DNA from: an uncultured Eubacteriales bacterium
GTDB taxonomy: Bacteria > Bacillota > Clostridia > Lachnospirales > Lachnospiraceae
Length of the DNA: 23,661 nt
NCBI GenBank assembly: GCA_900313765.1
Contig: OMSN01000027.1
Span: forward strand, 1 to 23,661
Reading direction: 5' to 3'
The notes under the pieces are model-generated. The model did no database searches. It saw only the letters and a program-made list of their open reading frames with translations, and had not been told where the DNA came from. The translations under genes and the position numbers were made by a program. This document shows positions 16,594 through 23,373 of this stretch, piece after piece (positions within the stretch are counted from its first letter, which is position 1; every line of letters starts with the position of its first letter).

Positions 16594-17535
16594 ATGGCAG
16601 GAAAAAAGATTGATCTTGACAATCCGCGTCTCAGAGCTGCCCTTCCTCTGATCGGATTTCTATTCATGATCGTGCTGTTCACGATCCTTACAAAGGGCGC
16701 TATCATAACACCTAACAATCTGCAGCTCCAGCTGAGCCAGATGTACATGCTCATGATCGCAGCGATCGGTGTATTCTTTATCATCACCATGGGCTGCCTG
16801 GATTTCTCACAGGGATCTCTGATGGGTGTAGCCTGCATCGCATGCTGCTACTTCTCCAATAAGAACCTGATCCTTGGAATCATCATGGGAATTCTGGTCG
16901 GAGCCGCGATCGGAGCAATCAACGGATGGCTGCACGTATTCATGCAGATCCCGTCCTTCATCGTCACGATGTCCACTCAGTTCCTGTTCCGCGGCGTTGT
17001 GCAGTTCTGCACGACCAAAGCCCCGGTCATGGCGAATATCAGCATGATGAAGCTGGCTACCATGCCCTTCATGATGACCGTCACCGTGATCTGCCTGGTG
17101 GTCGCATTCTTCTTCTTCCGCTACACATCTTTCGGAGCCAATCTGAAAGCTATCGGCGCAAGTGAGAGAGGCGCAAGATTCGCAGGCATCAAGGTCACCA
17201 AGACCAAGTTCCTGGTATACGTCCTGGCAGGAGCCATCACAGGATTTGCCGCATTCATCAATGCGATCAAGGTCCTGTCCGTCACATCCACCGGCGGTAA
17301 CCAGCTGGAGACACAGATCCTGATCGGTCTGGTCCTGGGCGGTATGCCGATCTCCGGCGGTGCCAAGGTCAGGTTCTCGAACATCGTAGTCGGTGTCCTG
17401 ATGTATCGCTTCATGGCGACCGGCCTGGTCATGGTCGGACTGACGACTCAGATGCAGCAGCTGATTCAGGGTATCGTCTTCGTAGTAATGGTGACCCTGT
17501 TCTCAGACCGCAAGTCTCTGGCAGTCATCAAATAA
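16594..17535 (+). CDS. Sugar ABC transporter permease (CUT2/RbsC-like), second subunit
   Basis: This encodes 313 residues and is a distinct paralogue of the first permease, with the same fold and the family motif as MGCLDFSQGSLMGVA (Asp70-Ser75). The coupling loop is YTSFGANLKAIGASERGARFAGI. It starts at ATG 16594 behind TAAGGAGG, where the ATPase stop overlaps the ribosome binding site region, so translation is probably coupled. Two different permeases with one double-domain ATPase occur in CUT2 systems such as the galactofuranose importer YtfQRT-YjfF and the autoinducer-2 importer Lsr. Simple RbsABC importers use a homodimer. No clear terminator with a T-run follows; a GC hairpin begins 22 bases after the stop. 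Confidence 0.88.
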   Translation: MAGKKIDLDNPRLRAALPLIGFLFMIVLFTILTKGAIITPNNLQLQLSQMYMLMIAAIGVFFIITMGCLDFSQGSLMGVACIACCYFSNKNLILGIIMGILVGAAIGAINGWLHVFMQIPSFIVTMSTQFLFRGVVQFCTTKAPVMANISMMKLATMPFMMTVTVICLVVAFFFFRYTSFGANLKAIGASERGARFAGIKVTKTKFLVYVLAGAITGFAAFINAIKVLSVTSTGGNQLETQILIGLVLGGMPISGGAKVRFSNIVVGVLMYRFMATGLVMVGLTTQMQQLIQGIVFVVMVTLFSDRKSLAVIK

Positions 17536-17557
17536 TGAACCCATCAAATGTCGATTA

Positions 17558-17690
17558 CGGATTGTTTCGCGCTGCGCGCTTTCACAATCCGCCCTGCATT
17601 CGTGCTCTCATGGTGCTTTCGCACCACTGCGCACTCATGTAGGGGCGCGCCAACACCCATCCCTCCACCGCAAGCAAGCTTGCGTGGAGG
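17558..17690. repeat. Cluster of three small intergenic hairpins (probable dispersed repeat)
   Basis: Three inverted repeats stand in a row. CGGATTGT/ACAATCCG (17558-17565 with 17584-17591) encloses a CGCGC-rich core. TGGTGC/GCACCA (17611-17616 with 17621-17626) has a TTTC loop. CCTCCAC-GCAAG/CTTGCGTGGAGG (17662-17690) has one bulged C. No coding frame with family features is seen. Closely spaced hairpins of this kind are typical of dispersed extragenic repeats, but whether this one recurs in the genome cannot be seen from the window. Confidence 0.55.
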
Positions 17691-18263
17691 TCAGGCCTTT
17701 GGCGCTGTAATCTGTTTCATATACATCCTTTCAATATATGAGCGAGGCGCCTGCCGCAGATCTCTGCGGCAGGCGCCTTCGCGTCCGCCCGCCTTACCCG
17801 CCTTGCTATTGCGGGCGGACAGAACAGGCTGAGTTAGGCGGACTAAACAGCAGAGCGAGATAGTCGGAACCGTGATCAGATAGCCGTAGTATAGGACCAG
17901 GGGAACGATGATCGTGTTGGCGATGATCGGAGGCAGCGGAAGCGCGAATTTGGTTGCTTTCGCGGCCGGATTCTTCAGGACGAGCTTTCCGATCCACCAT
18001 GTACCGAGGGCGCCGATCAGAGTTGCAATGCTTCCGCATACAACATCCAGCGGGATTGCTCCGCCGAGCAGGTTGCCGATCACACATCCGATGAACAGCC
18101 CGGGGATCGCCGCAGGTGTGAAAGCGGGAAGAATGGTCAGACATTCTGCGATCCGCACCTGGACATTCTTGAAGCTGATCGGTGCGAAGATCTGACACAA
18201 CACGACATAGAGCGCGGCAATCACCGCGGCCTGTGTCAGGAACAGGACCTTTTTGTCTCTCAT
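17691..18263 (-). CDS. queT: QueT-type queuosine-precursor ECF transporter S component, 3' end replaced
   Basis: This encodes 190 residues from the ATG at 18263, nine bases after GGAGG on the minus strand. The first 135 or so are a normal QueT: KKVLFLTQAAVIAALYVV, VQVRIAECLTILPAFTP, AAIPGLFIGCVIGNLLGG, and PLPPIIANTIIVPLVLYYGY. QueT is the substrate-binding membrane subunit of an energy-coupling-factor transporter for preQ1/preQ0-type precursors of queuosine. After ITVPT the family sequence, normally a last membrane helix with a TVGIGEVISCG-like motif, is absent. It is replaced by about 55 residues of basic, low-quality sequence (VLSARNSKAGKAGGREG and onward) encoded by the hairpin DNA at 17742-17820. 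The protein is probably impaired. A PreQ1-I-like riboswitch in its leader supports the assignment. Confidence 0.8.
   Translation of the reverse strand: MRDKKVLFLTQAAVIAALYVVLCQIFAPISFKNVQVRIAECLTILPAFTPAAIPGLFIGCVIGNLLGGAIPLDVVCGSIATLIGALGTWWIGKLVLKNPAAKATKFALPLPPIIANTIIVPLVLYYGYLITVPTISLCCLVRLTQPVLSARNSKAGKAGGREGACRRDLRQAPRSYIERMYMKQITAPKA
17742..17820. repeat. Two tandem long GC hairpins inside the aberrant 3' end of queT
   Basis: The first hairpin pairs 17742-17760 with 17763-17782 almost perfectly, with one bulge, around the core GGCGCCTGCCGCAGA. The second begins immediately: GTCCGCCCGC (17783-17792) pairs perfectly with GCGGGCGGAC (17811-17820). They lie in the reading frame of the queT extension and coincide with the place where similarity to QueT ends. 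This suggests insertion of, or recombination at, a repeat element. Confidence 0.65.
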
Positions 18264-18273
18264 ATTAAGTTTC

Positions 18274-18316
18274 CTCCGTAGTTTTGTTTAAGGTGAGGAT
18301 GGTCACGAACTCACCG
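18274..18316 (-). promoter_or_regulatory. PreQ1-I-like riboswitch in the queT leader
   Basis: Read on the minus strand, a P1 stem GGTGAG/CTCACC (18310-18315 with 18292-18297) encloses the 12-base loop TTCGTGACCATC. An A-rich tail follows, TTAAACAAAACTACGGAGG. This matches the layout of the B. subtilis PreQ1-I aptamer (stem, UUC-starting loop, AAAACUA tail). Loop bases CGTG can pair with tail bases TACG to form the H-type pseudoknot. The tail leads directly into the GGAGG ribosome binding site of queT, so ligand binding would most likely block translation initiation. Confidence 0.75.
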
Positions 18317-18327
18317 TTTATTTATTT

Positions 18328-18372
18328 CCCGGCACTGCAGACGCTCACTCGCGCTGTGCCAGGGCAGCCGGG
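18328..18372 (-). other. GC-rich leader hairpin between queT promoter and riboswitch
   Basis: CCCGGC (18328-18333) pairs with GCCGGG (18367-18372), and inner GGCAC/GTGCC pairing is also possible. It would lie at the very 5' end of the queT transcript if the promoter at 18375-18403 is used. It may be an mRNA-protecting structure or another dispersed repeat. Confidence 0.45.
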
Positions 18373-18374
18373 AT

Positions 18375-18403
18375 AGAATATCATATTCCGGAAGTGATGG
18401 CAA
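18375..18403 (-). promoter_or_regulatory. Candidate promoter for queT
   Basis: On the minus strand TTGCCA (18403-18398) and TATTCT (18380-18375) are 17 bases apart and upstream of the riboswitch. Confidence 0.5.
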
Positions 18404-18430
18404 GGGAGATGTACTTAAGGAATACTTTCG

Positions 18431-18459
18431 TTGAAAAAGCGCGTCTGCGTGTTTATAAT
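18431..18459 (+). promoter_or_regulatory. Promoter of asnS
   Basis: TTGAAA (18431-18436) and a perfect TATAAT (18454-18459) are 17 bases apart, with the asnS ATG 40 bases further on. No T-box leader fits in this short gap. Confidence 0.8.
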
Positions 18460-18498
18460 AGACAGAAAGTTTCAGATCAACAGAGGAGAGAAGATACC

Positions 18499-19817
18499 AT
18501 GGACGTGAAATTTGTAACGGTTAAGGAGCTGTACAGGAACCGCGATGCATACATCGGTAAAAATGTGACGGTCGGAGGCTGGGTCCGTTCGATCCGCGAT
18601 TCGAAGACTTTCGGATTCCTGGTTCTGCATGACGGAACCTTTTTTGAGACGCTGCAGATCGTATTTTCAGACAAGCTGGAGAATTTCGGGGATATCTGCA
18701 AGTTCAATGTCGGCTCGGCCGTGATCGTGACGGGTGAACTGGTTGCCACACCGAATGCCAAGCAGCCTTTCGAGATCCAGGCACAGCAGGTGGTCCTGGA
18801 AGGTGCATCCACACCGGACTACCCGATGCAGAAGAAGAGACATACCGTGGAGTACCTGAGGACCGTTCCGCATCTTCGTCCCAGGACCAATCTGTTCCAG
18901 GCGACTTTCCGGGTGAGATCTCTGGTAGCGTATGCGATTCACAAGTTCTTCCAGGAGAGGAACTTTGTATATATCCACACCCCGATCATCACTGGAACCG
19001 ATGCAGAAGGCGCCGGAGAGATGTTCCGCGCAACGACCATCTGACCGTATCCGGACAGCTTGACGTAGAGCCCTTCGCCCAGGCGTTCCGCAATGTCTAT
19101 ACATTCGGACCGACCTTCCGCGCGGAGAATTCCAACACGACCCGGCATGCGGCAGAGTTCTGGATGATCGAGCCGGAGATCTCATTTGCAGATCTGGAAG
19201 ACGACATGGAGCTTGCGGAAGCCATGCTAAAGTTTATCTTCCGCTATGTCCTGGAGAACGCTCCTGAAGAAATGAACTTCTTCAACCAGTTTGTGGACAA
19301 GGGGCTTCTGGACCGCCTGAACCATGTCATCAATTCTGAATTCGGACGTGTTACCTATACGGAAGCGATCCGGCTGCTGGAGGAAAATAACGACAAGTTT
19401 GACTACAAGGTCAGCTGGGGCTGTGATCTGCAGACAGAGCATGAGAGATATCTCACCGAGCAGATCTTCAAACGCCCGGTCTTTGTGACGGACTATCCGA
19501 GAGAGATTAAGGCGTTCTATATGAAACTGAATGAAGACGGCAAGACCGTTGCGGCAATGGACTGCCTGGTACCGGGGATCGGAGAGATCATCGGCGGCTC
19601 TCAGCGTGAAGAGAATTACGATATTCTGAAGGCAAGGATCGATGAGCTGGGCATGTCTGAGGATGAGTACAAGTATTATCTGGACATCCGCAGGTTTGGT
19701 ACCACACGCCACGCAGGCTTCGGCCTTGGATTCGAGCGTGCGGTGATGTACCTGACGGGTGTGAGCAACATCCGTGACGTGCTGCCTTATCCGCGTACAG
19801 TCGGAAGCCTGATCTGA
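18499..19817 (+). pseudogene. asnS: Asparaginyl-tRNA synthetase, interrupted by an internal deletion
   Basis: This is a class II synthetase that attaches asparagine to tRNA-Asn. The 5' frame (ATG 18499, behind GAGGAG) encodes the OB-fold anticodon-binding domain ([19 protein letters not shown]). It also covers the start of the catalytic core with [16 protein letters not shown] and [20 protein letters not shown], then meets a TGA at 19042-19044. In another frame the protein resumes with [20 protein letters not shown], motif 2 ([25 protein letters not shown]) and motif 3 ([17 protein letters not shown]), ending at 19817. The family has about 26 residues between these parts, so a deletion of roughly 76 bases near 19033-19041 (phase 3n+1) explains both the frame change and the missing loop. 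The restored length of about 464 residues is normal. Because the enzyme is usually needed, an assembly error is a serious possibility. Confidence 0.88.
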
Positions 19818-19887
19818 GGCATGCCGGATCTGCGCGGTCTGCCGGCGTTCTGCGGCACGGCAGGCAGCACAGAAGAAGGAGTACCAT

Positions 19888-20925
19888 ATGGCAAGAAATA
19901 GGAATTCAAATACAGAGGACCGGTGGGAAGACGACCGGTGGGAAGATGATCGCTGGGACGACGATCCGCGTGATCGCAGACGCCCGGCATCTTCCGGCAG
20001 CAGCCGCCGTCCGGAGCCTGTCCGCGCAAAGCGCAGCGGTTTCGGGACGTTCCTTCTCACGCTGCTTCTTGTAGTCGCGGTCGGTGTTTTCGCCTATTCG
20101 GGATATAAACTGATCGGCTATTATCTGGCTTACAAGGCCGGGAGTGATGAGTACAGTGAGTTGAACGACGACTTCCTGGATGTGGAGAAGCCTACGGAGA
20201 AGCCTGCACAGAAGTCTACGGAGGATCCGAACCAGAAGAAGATCCTGACGGATATCACTCTGCTGGAAGACCCGAAGACGCTGCCAGAGAGGCTGGAGGA
20301 TGCACTGTATGAGACAACGGTGGAGAATGAGGAATCAAAGTCTCTGCCGATTCTCAAGAATCCGGTTGACTTTACACAGCTTCAGGCGATTAATCCGGAG
20401 GTGATCGGATGGATCCGTGTCGGTGCGATCAATGTGTCCTATCCCGTCGCCCAGGCGAAGGACAATGATTTCTACCTGCACCGGACCTTCCGCAAGGTGG
20501 ACAACTTCGCGGGCTGCATCTTTGAAAACTGCGACAATTCACCCTATTTCACCGATCAGAATACGGTGATCTACGGGCACAATATGAAGAACGGGTCCAT
20601 GTTCGGACAGCTGCGGCTGTTTACGAAGCAGGAGACGCTGGACAAGAATCCGTATTTCTGGATGTTCACGCCGAACTTTATATTCCAGTACAGGATCATC
20701 TCCTGCGCCGTTGTCGGAATAACAGGAGACCCGTATACCACCAGGTTCACGGAGGAAGATTTCCAGAAGTTCATCGATGATACGCTCTCCCGCAGCGAGA
20801 TCGACTGCGGTGATGTCACCGTGACCACATCGGACCGTCTGATGACGCTTTCTACCTGTACGGGAGACAGCTCCACCAGAAGGATTCTTCAGGGAGTCCT
20901 GGAGCAGGTCTATATCGCAAAATAA
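19888..20925 (+). CDS. srtB: Class B sortase
   Basis: This encodes 345 residues from the ATG at 19888 after AAGGAG. The first 50 residues are cytoplasmic and very charged, with a threefold D-R-W-E/D-D repeat (residues 11-26). One membrane helix follows (about 54-75), then an acidic/Pro linker and the sortase domain (about 155-345). The catalytic His231 lies in VIYGHNMKNGSMFG, the Cys324 in TLSTCTGD and the Arg at 331/332 in STRRI. The length of the domain and the extra helix region before the Cys fit class B. Sortases cut a sorting motif and link proteins to peptidoglycan or pilins. No protein with a recognisable sorting signal is encoded in this window. The charged repeat tail is unusual for the family. 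Confidence 0.9.
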   Translation: MARNRNSNTEDRWEDDRWEDDRWDDDPRDRRRPASSGSSRRPEPVRAKRSGFGTFLLTLLLVVAVGVFAYSGYKLIGYYLAYKAGSDEYSELNDDFLDVEKPTEKPAQKSTEDPNQKKILTDITLLEDPKTLPERLEDALYETTVENEESKSLPILKNPVDFTQLQAINPEVIGWIRVGAINVSYPVAQAKDNDFYLHRTFRKVDNFAGCIFENCDNSPYFTDQNTVIYGHNMKNGSMFGQLRLFTKQETLDKNPYFWMFTPNFIFQYRIISCAVVGITGDPYTTRFTEEDFQKFIDDTLSRSEIDCGDVTVTTSDRLMTLSTCTGDSSTRRILQGVLEQVYIAK

Positions 20926-20940
20926 ACAGTGCCTTTTCAT

Positions 20941-20985
20941 CCCCTGCCGCCGGCAGATGCTTCTTCTGCATGCCCGGCGCAGGGG
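20941..20985 (+). terminator. Long hairpin after srtB, probable terminator
   Basis: CCCCTGC (20941-20947) pairs with GCAGGGG (20979-20985), with further inner pairing (CCGG/CCGG and GCAGA/TCTGC). It starts 15 bases after the srtB stop. ATTCTTT follows and a run of eight T comes at 21000-21007, so termination is likely but not textbook. Confidence 0.6.
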
Positions 20986-21098
20986 ATTCTTTATCCGGCT
21001 TTTTTTTGGAACCGGACGGAAGGATCACAACAACATTTAGTGACACTGGTACAAGGCCAGACCACGGGGTTATCTATCACAATAAAGGAGGTATCTGT

Positions 21099-21836
21099 AT
21101 GGACATGAACAAGATCGCGCAGCTGCAGGAGATCATTGATCAGAGCAGCAACATTGTCTTCTTCGGAGGAGCGGGAGTATCGACAGAGAGCGGCATTCCG
21201 GATTTCAGGAGCCAGGACGGACTCTACCATATGAAATACAAATATCCGCCGGAGACGATCATCAGCCATTCCTTCTTTGTGAGAAAGCCGGAGGAATTCT
21301 ACGAGTTCTATAAGGATAAGATGCTGGCACTGGACGCCGAGCCCAACGCTGCGCACCTGAAACTGGCACAGCTGGAGGAGGCCGGGAAGGTCAGGGCCGT
21401 CATCACACAGAATATCGACGGCCTGCATCAGAAGGCAGGAAGCAGGGAAGTACTGGAGCTTCACGGCTCGGTCCTTCGCAATTACTGTACCAGGTGCGGC
21501 GCTTTCTACGATGCTGCGTATATCAAGAACGCGGACGGGATCCCCAAATGTGAAAAATGCGGAGGGACCATCAAGCCCGACGTGGTCCTGTATGAGGAAG
21601 GCCTGGATATGGGCATCATGAACAGCGCTGTCAGATATATATCGGAAGCGGAAGTGCTGATCATCGGCGGGACCAGTCTGGTAGTCTACCCTGCTGCGGG
21701 ACTGATCGATTATTTCAACAGGGGCAAGGGACACAAGCTGATCCTGATCAACAAGAGTGCGACCGCAAGAGATGCCGGGGCTGACCTGGTCATCACAGAT
21801 CCGATCGGAGCGGTGTTTGATCAGATCAGGGTGTGA
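21099..21836 (+). CDS. cobB: NAD-dependent protein deacylase, Sir2/CobB family
   Basis: This encodes 245 residues from the ATG at 21099 behind AAAGGAGG. All sirtuin motifs are present: FFGGAGVSTESGIPDFRSQDG (NAD binding), TQNIDGLH (105 region), the catalytic His122 in LELHGS, a four-cysteine zinc site (Cys130, Cys133, Cys151, Cys154), KPDVVLYEEGL, and GGTSLVVYPAAGL. Sirtuins remove acyl groups from lysines, using NAD and releasing nicotinamide. The enzyme is cytosolic, and its targets in this organism are unknown. It stands alone between the srtB hairpin and the rpsF promoter. I saw no strong promoter of its own, and no clear terminator follows. Confidence 0.92.
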   Translation: MDMNKIAQLQEIIDQSSNIVFFGGAGVSTESGIPDFRSQDGLYHMKYKYPPETIISHSFFVRKPEEFYEFYKDKMLALDAEPNAAHLKLAQLEEAGKVRAVITQNIDGLHQKAGSREVLELHGSVLRNYCTRCGAFYDAAYIKNADGIPKCEKCGGTIKPDVVLYEEGLDMGIMNSAVRYISEAEVLIIGGTSLVVYPAAGLIDYFNRGKGHKLILINKSATARDAGADLVITDPIGAVFDQIRV

Positions 21837-21913
21837 GATCCGTACAGGTCACATATATATCATGTGCACCGTGAAAAGCCTGCAAAATTGCTGAAATTAG
21901 GCGTTTTTTACCC

Positions 21914-21942
21914 TTGATTTCCCCAAGGCCGTACGGTATAAT
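21914..21942 (+). promoter_or_regulatory. Promoter of the rpsF-ssb-rpsR operon
   Basis: TTGATT (21914-21919) and a perfect TATAAT (21937-21942) are 17 bases apart and lie about 80 bases before rpsF. Confidence 0.8.
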
Positions 21943-21967
21943 CCCTCCTTGTGATGTATCATTTTTT

Positions 21968-22004
21968 CCTTGCTCATCCGATTGCAAGGGTGGGCCAGAG
22001 ACCA
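21968..22004 (+). promoter_or_regulatory. Possible S6:S18 autoregulatory leader of rpsF
   Basis: CCTTGC (21968-21973) pairs with GCAAGG (21984-21989) and presents a loop containing CCGA (21978-21981), followed by GTGGGCC. A structured leader with an exposed CCG, mimicking the S6:S18 site on 16S rRNA, is known upstream of rpsF in many bacteria. The fit here is suggestive, since I could not fold or align it. Confidence 0.4.
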
Positions 22005-22022
22005 TAAGGAGGTGCAAGCAGC

Positions 22023-22310
22023 ATGAACAAGTACGAACTGTGCGTAGTTGTCAGCGCAAAACTCGAAGACGATGCCAGAGCAGAGCTTATCGAACGCATC
22101 AAGGATATGATCGTGAGATTTGAAGGCAACGTGACGGACGTCGATGAATGGGGCAAGAAGAAACTTGCTTACGAGATTGAGAAGATGCATGAAGCATTCT
22201 ATTATTTCGTTCATTTCGAGTCTGAGCCGACCGCCCCTGCTCAGATCGAGGGCAGAATGCGTATTATGGATGGCGTGCTCAGATATTTATGCGTTAGACA
22301 GGACGCGTAA
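22023..22310 (+). CDS. rpsF: 30S ribosomal protein S6
   Basis: This encodes 95 residues, full length for S6, from the ATG at 22023 after AAGGAGG. It begins MNKYELCVVVSAKLEDDARAE and contains EWGKKKLAYEIEKMHEAFYYF and the ending MRIMDGVLRYLCVRQDA, all characteristic of S6. The protein binds 16S rRNA in the platform of the small subunit as a pair with S18, which is encoded two genes downstream. It is the first gene of the conserved rpsF-ssb-rpsR operon; ssb starts 17 bases after its stop. Confidence 0.97.
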   Translation: MNKYELCVVVSAKLEDDARAELIERIKDMIVRFEGNVTDVDEWGKKKLAYEIEKMHEAFYYFVHFESEPTAPAQIEGRMRIMDGVLRYLCVRQDA

Positions 22311-22327
22311 ATAAAGGAGATAAATCT

Positions 22328-22843
22328 ATGAATAAAGTCATCTTAATGGGCCGCCTGACCCGGGACCCGGATGTCAGATACAGTGCAGGAGGCGGAGACC
22401 AGCAGGCATATGCCAGATATACGGTAGCAGTCGACCGCAGAGTACGCAGGGACAACAATGACCCGAACGCACAGACCGCTGATTTTATCAGCTGCGTCGC
22501 ATTTGGAAGAAGTGCCCAGTTCGCAGAGCAGTATCTGCGCAAGGGAACAAAGATCGTTGTCACCGGCAGGATCCAGACGGGTAAATATACGAACAAGGAC
22601 GGACAGACTGTATTCACCACGGATGTAGTGGTAGAAGATCAGGAGTTTGCAGAGAGCAAGGCAGCAGCAGACCGCTACAGCGGCGGACAGGACGCAGCGC
22701 CGGCTCCGGCTTATAACGGACAGGCTCCGGTCTATACAGCTCCCGCTCCGGCTCAGGCAGTACATGCTCCGGAAACGGGGAATGCAGATGGCGATTTCAT
22801 CAACATTCCGGAAGGACTCGATGAAGAGCTGCCCTTCAAGTAA
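22328..22843 (+). CDS. ssb: Single-stranded DNA-binding protein
   Basis: This encodes 171 residues from the ATG at 22328 behind AAAGGAG. The OB fold covers about residues 1-107 (MNKVILMGRLTRDPDVRY, ADFISCVAFGRSAQFAEQYL, KGTKIVVTGRIQTGKYTNKDGQ). A flexible Gln/Pro/Ala-rich linker follows (APAPAYNGQAPVY and similar), and the acidic tip reads GLDEELPFK. The tip is the docking site for replication and repair partners; here a lysine follows the usual Pro-Phe end. The protein coats single-stranded DNA as a tetramer. It sits between rpsF and rpsR as in most Bacillota. Confidence 0.97.
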   Translation: MNKVILMGRLTRDPDVRYSAGGGDQQAYARYTVAVDRRVRRDNNDPNAQTADFISCVAFGRSAQFAEQYLRKGTKIVVTGRIQTGKYTNKDGQTVFTTDVVVEDQEFAESKAAADRYSGGQDAAPAPAYNGQAPVYTAPAPAQAVHAPETGNADGDFINIPEGLDEELPFK

Positions 22844-22898
22844 TATTGGAGGCGCGGCAGTCGGGATCCGGTTCCATTTTGAATAAGGAGGTTTCCAA

Positions 22899-23159
22899 AT
22901 GCCGTTTTCAGGTAACAAGAGCGATTCTCCGAGACGCAGCAGACCGATGCATAGAAGAAAGAAAGTCTGCATGTTCTGTGGAAAAGAGAATAATGAGATC
23001 GATTACAAGGATGTAGCGAAGCTGAAGAAGTATGTCTCCGAGAGAGGCAAGATCCTTCCGCGCCGCATTACCGGAAACTGTGCAAAGCATCAGAGAGCAC
23101 TCACTGTCGCGATCAAGAGATCCCGCCACGTTGCTCTTATGCCGTATGTACAGGATTGA
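22899..23159 (+). CDS. rpsR: 30S ribosomal protein S18, zinc-binding form
   Basis: This encodes 86 residues from the ATG at 22899 behind AGGAGG. The core [50 protein letters not shown] is typical of S18. Cysteines in VCMFCGKE and in TGNC form the C+ type zinc-binding pattern, so the protein probably carries zinc. The basic N-terminal tail ([13 protein letters not shown]) contacts rRNA. It pairs with S6 on the ribosome and is the last gene of the operon. Confidence 0.97.
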   Translation: MPFSGNKSDSPRRSRPMHRRKKVCMFCGKENNEIDYKDVAKLKKYVSERGKILPRRITGNCAKHQRALTVAIKRSRHVALMPYVQD

Positions 23160-23212
23160 TTAGCAGTAAAGAATTAATTACAGTAATCCAGGGAACAAAG
23201 ATACGTCATTCG

Positions 23213-23251
23213 AAAGACCGTTGTACGATAAACGTGCAGCGGTCTTTTTTT
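23213..23251 (+). terminator. Intrinsic terminator of the rpsF-ssb-rpsR operon
   Basis: AAAGACCG (23213-23220) pairs with CGGTCTTT (23240-23247). The stem continues inward through TTGTACG/CGTGCAG with two wobble pairs to a five-base loop, and a run of seven T follows. Confidence 0.92.
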
Positions 23252-23275
23252 CTGTAAATGCAATGGGGCATATTG

Positions 23276-23304
23276 GTGACAGAGGGTGCGGCGCAGAGTA
23301 CAAT
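23276..23304 (+). promoter_or_regulatory. Candidate promoter for the last gene
   Basis: GTGACA (23276-23281) and TACAAT (23299-23304) are 17 bases apart, about 70 bases before the ATG at 23374. Confidence 0.5.
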
Positions 23305-23373
23305 CTCAGTGAGGCGTACTTGAATTTCAGTGGGGAGCCCCCTGAACCTGCAGTGTTTGAGAAAGGATCAGCC

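Noticed and set aside
18404..18498. T-box leader upstream of asnS
   Set aside because: Only about 40 bases separate the -10 box from the ATG, and no T-box core sequence (AGGGTGG...ACCGCG) or terminator hairpin is present.
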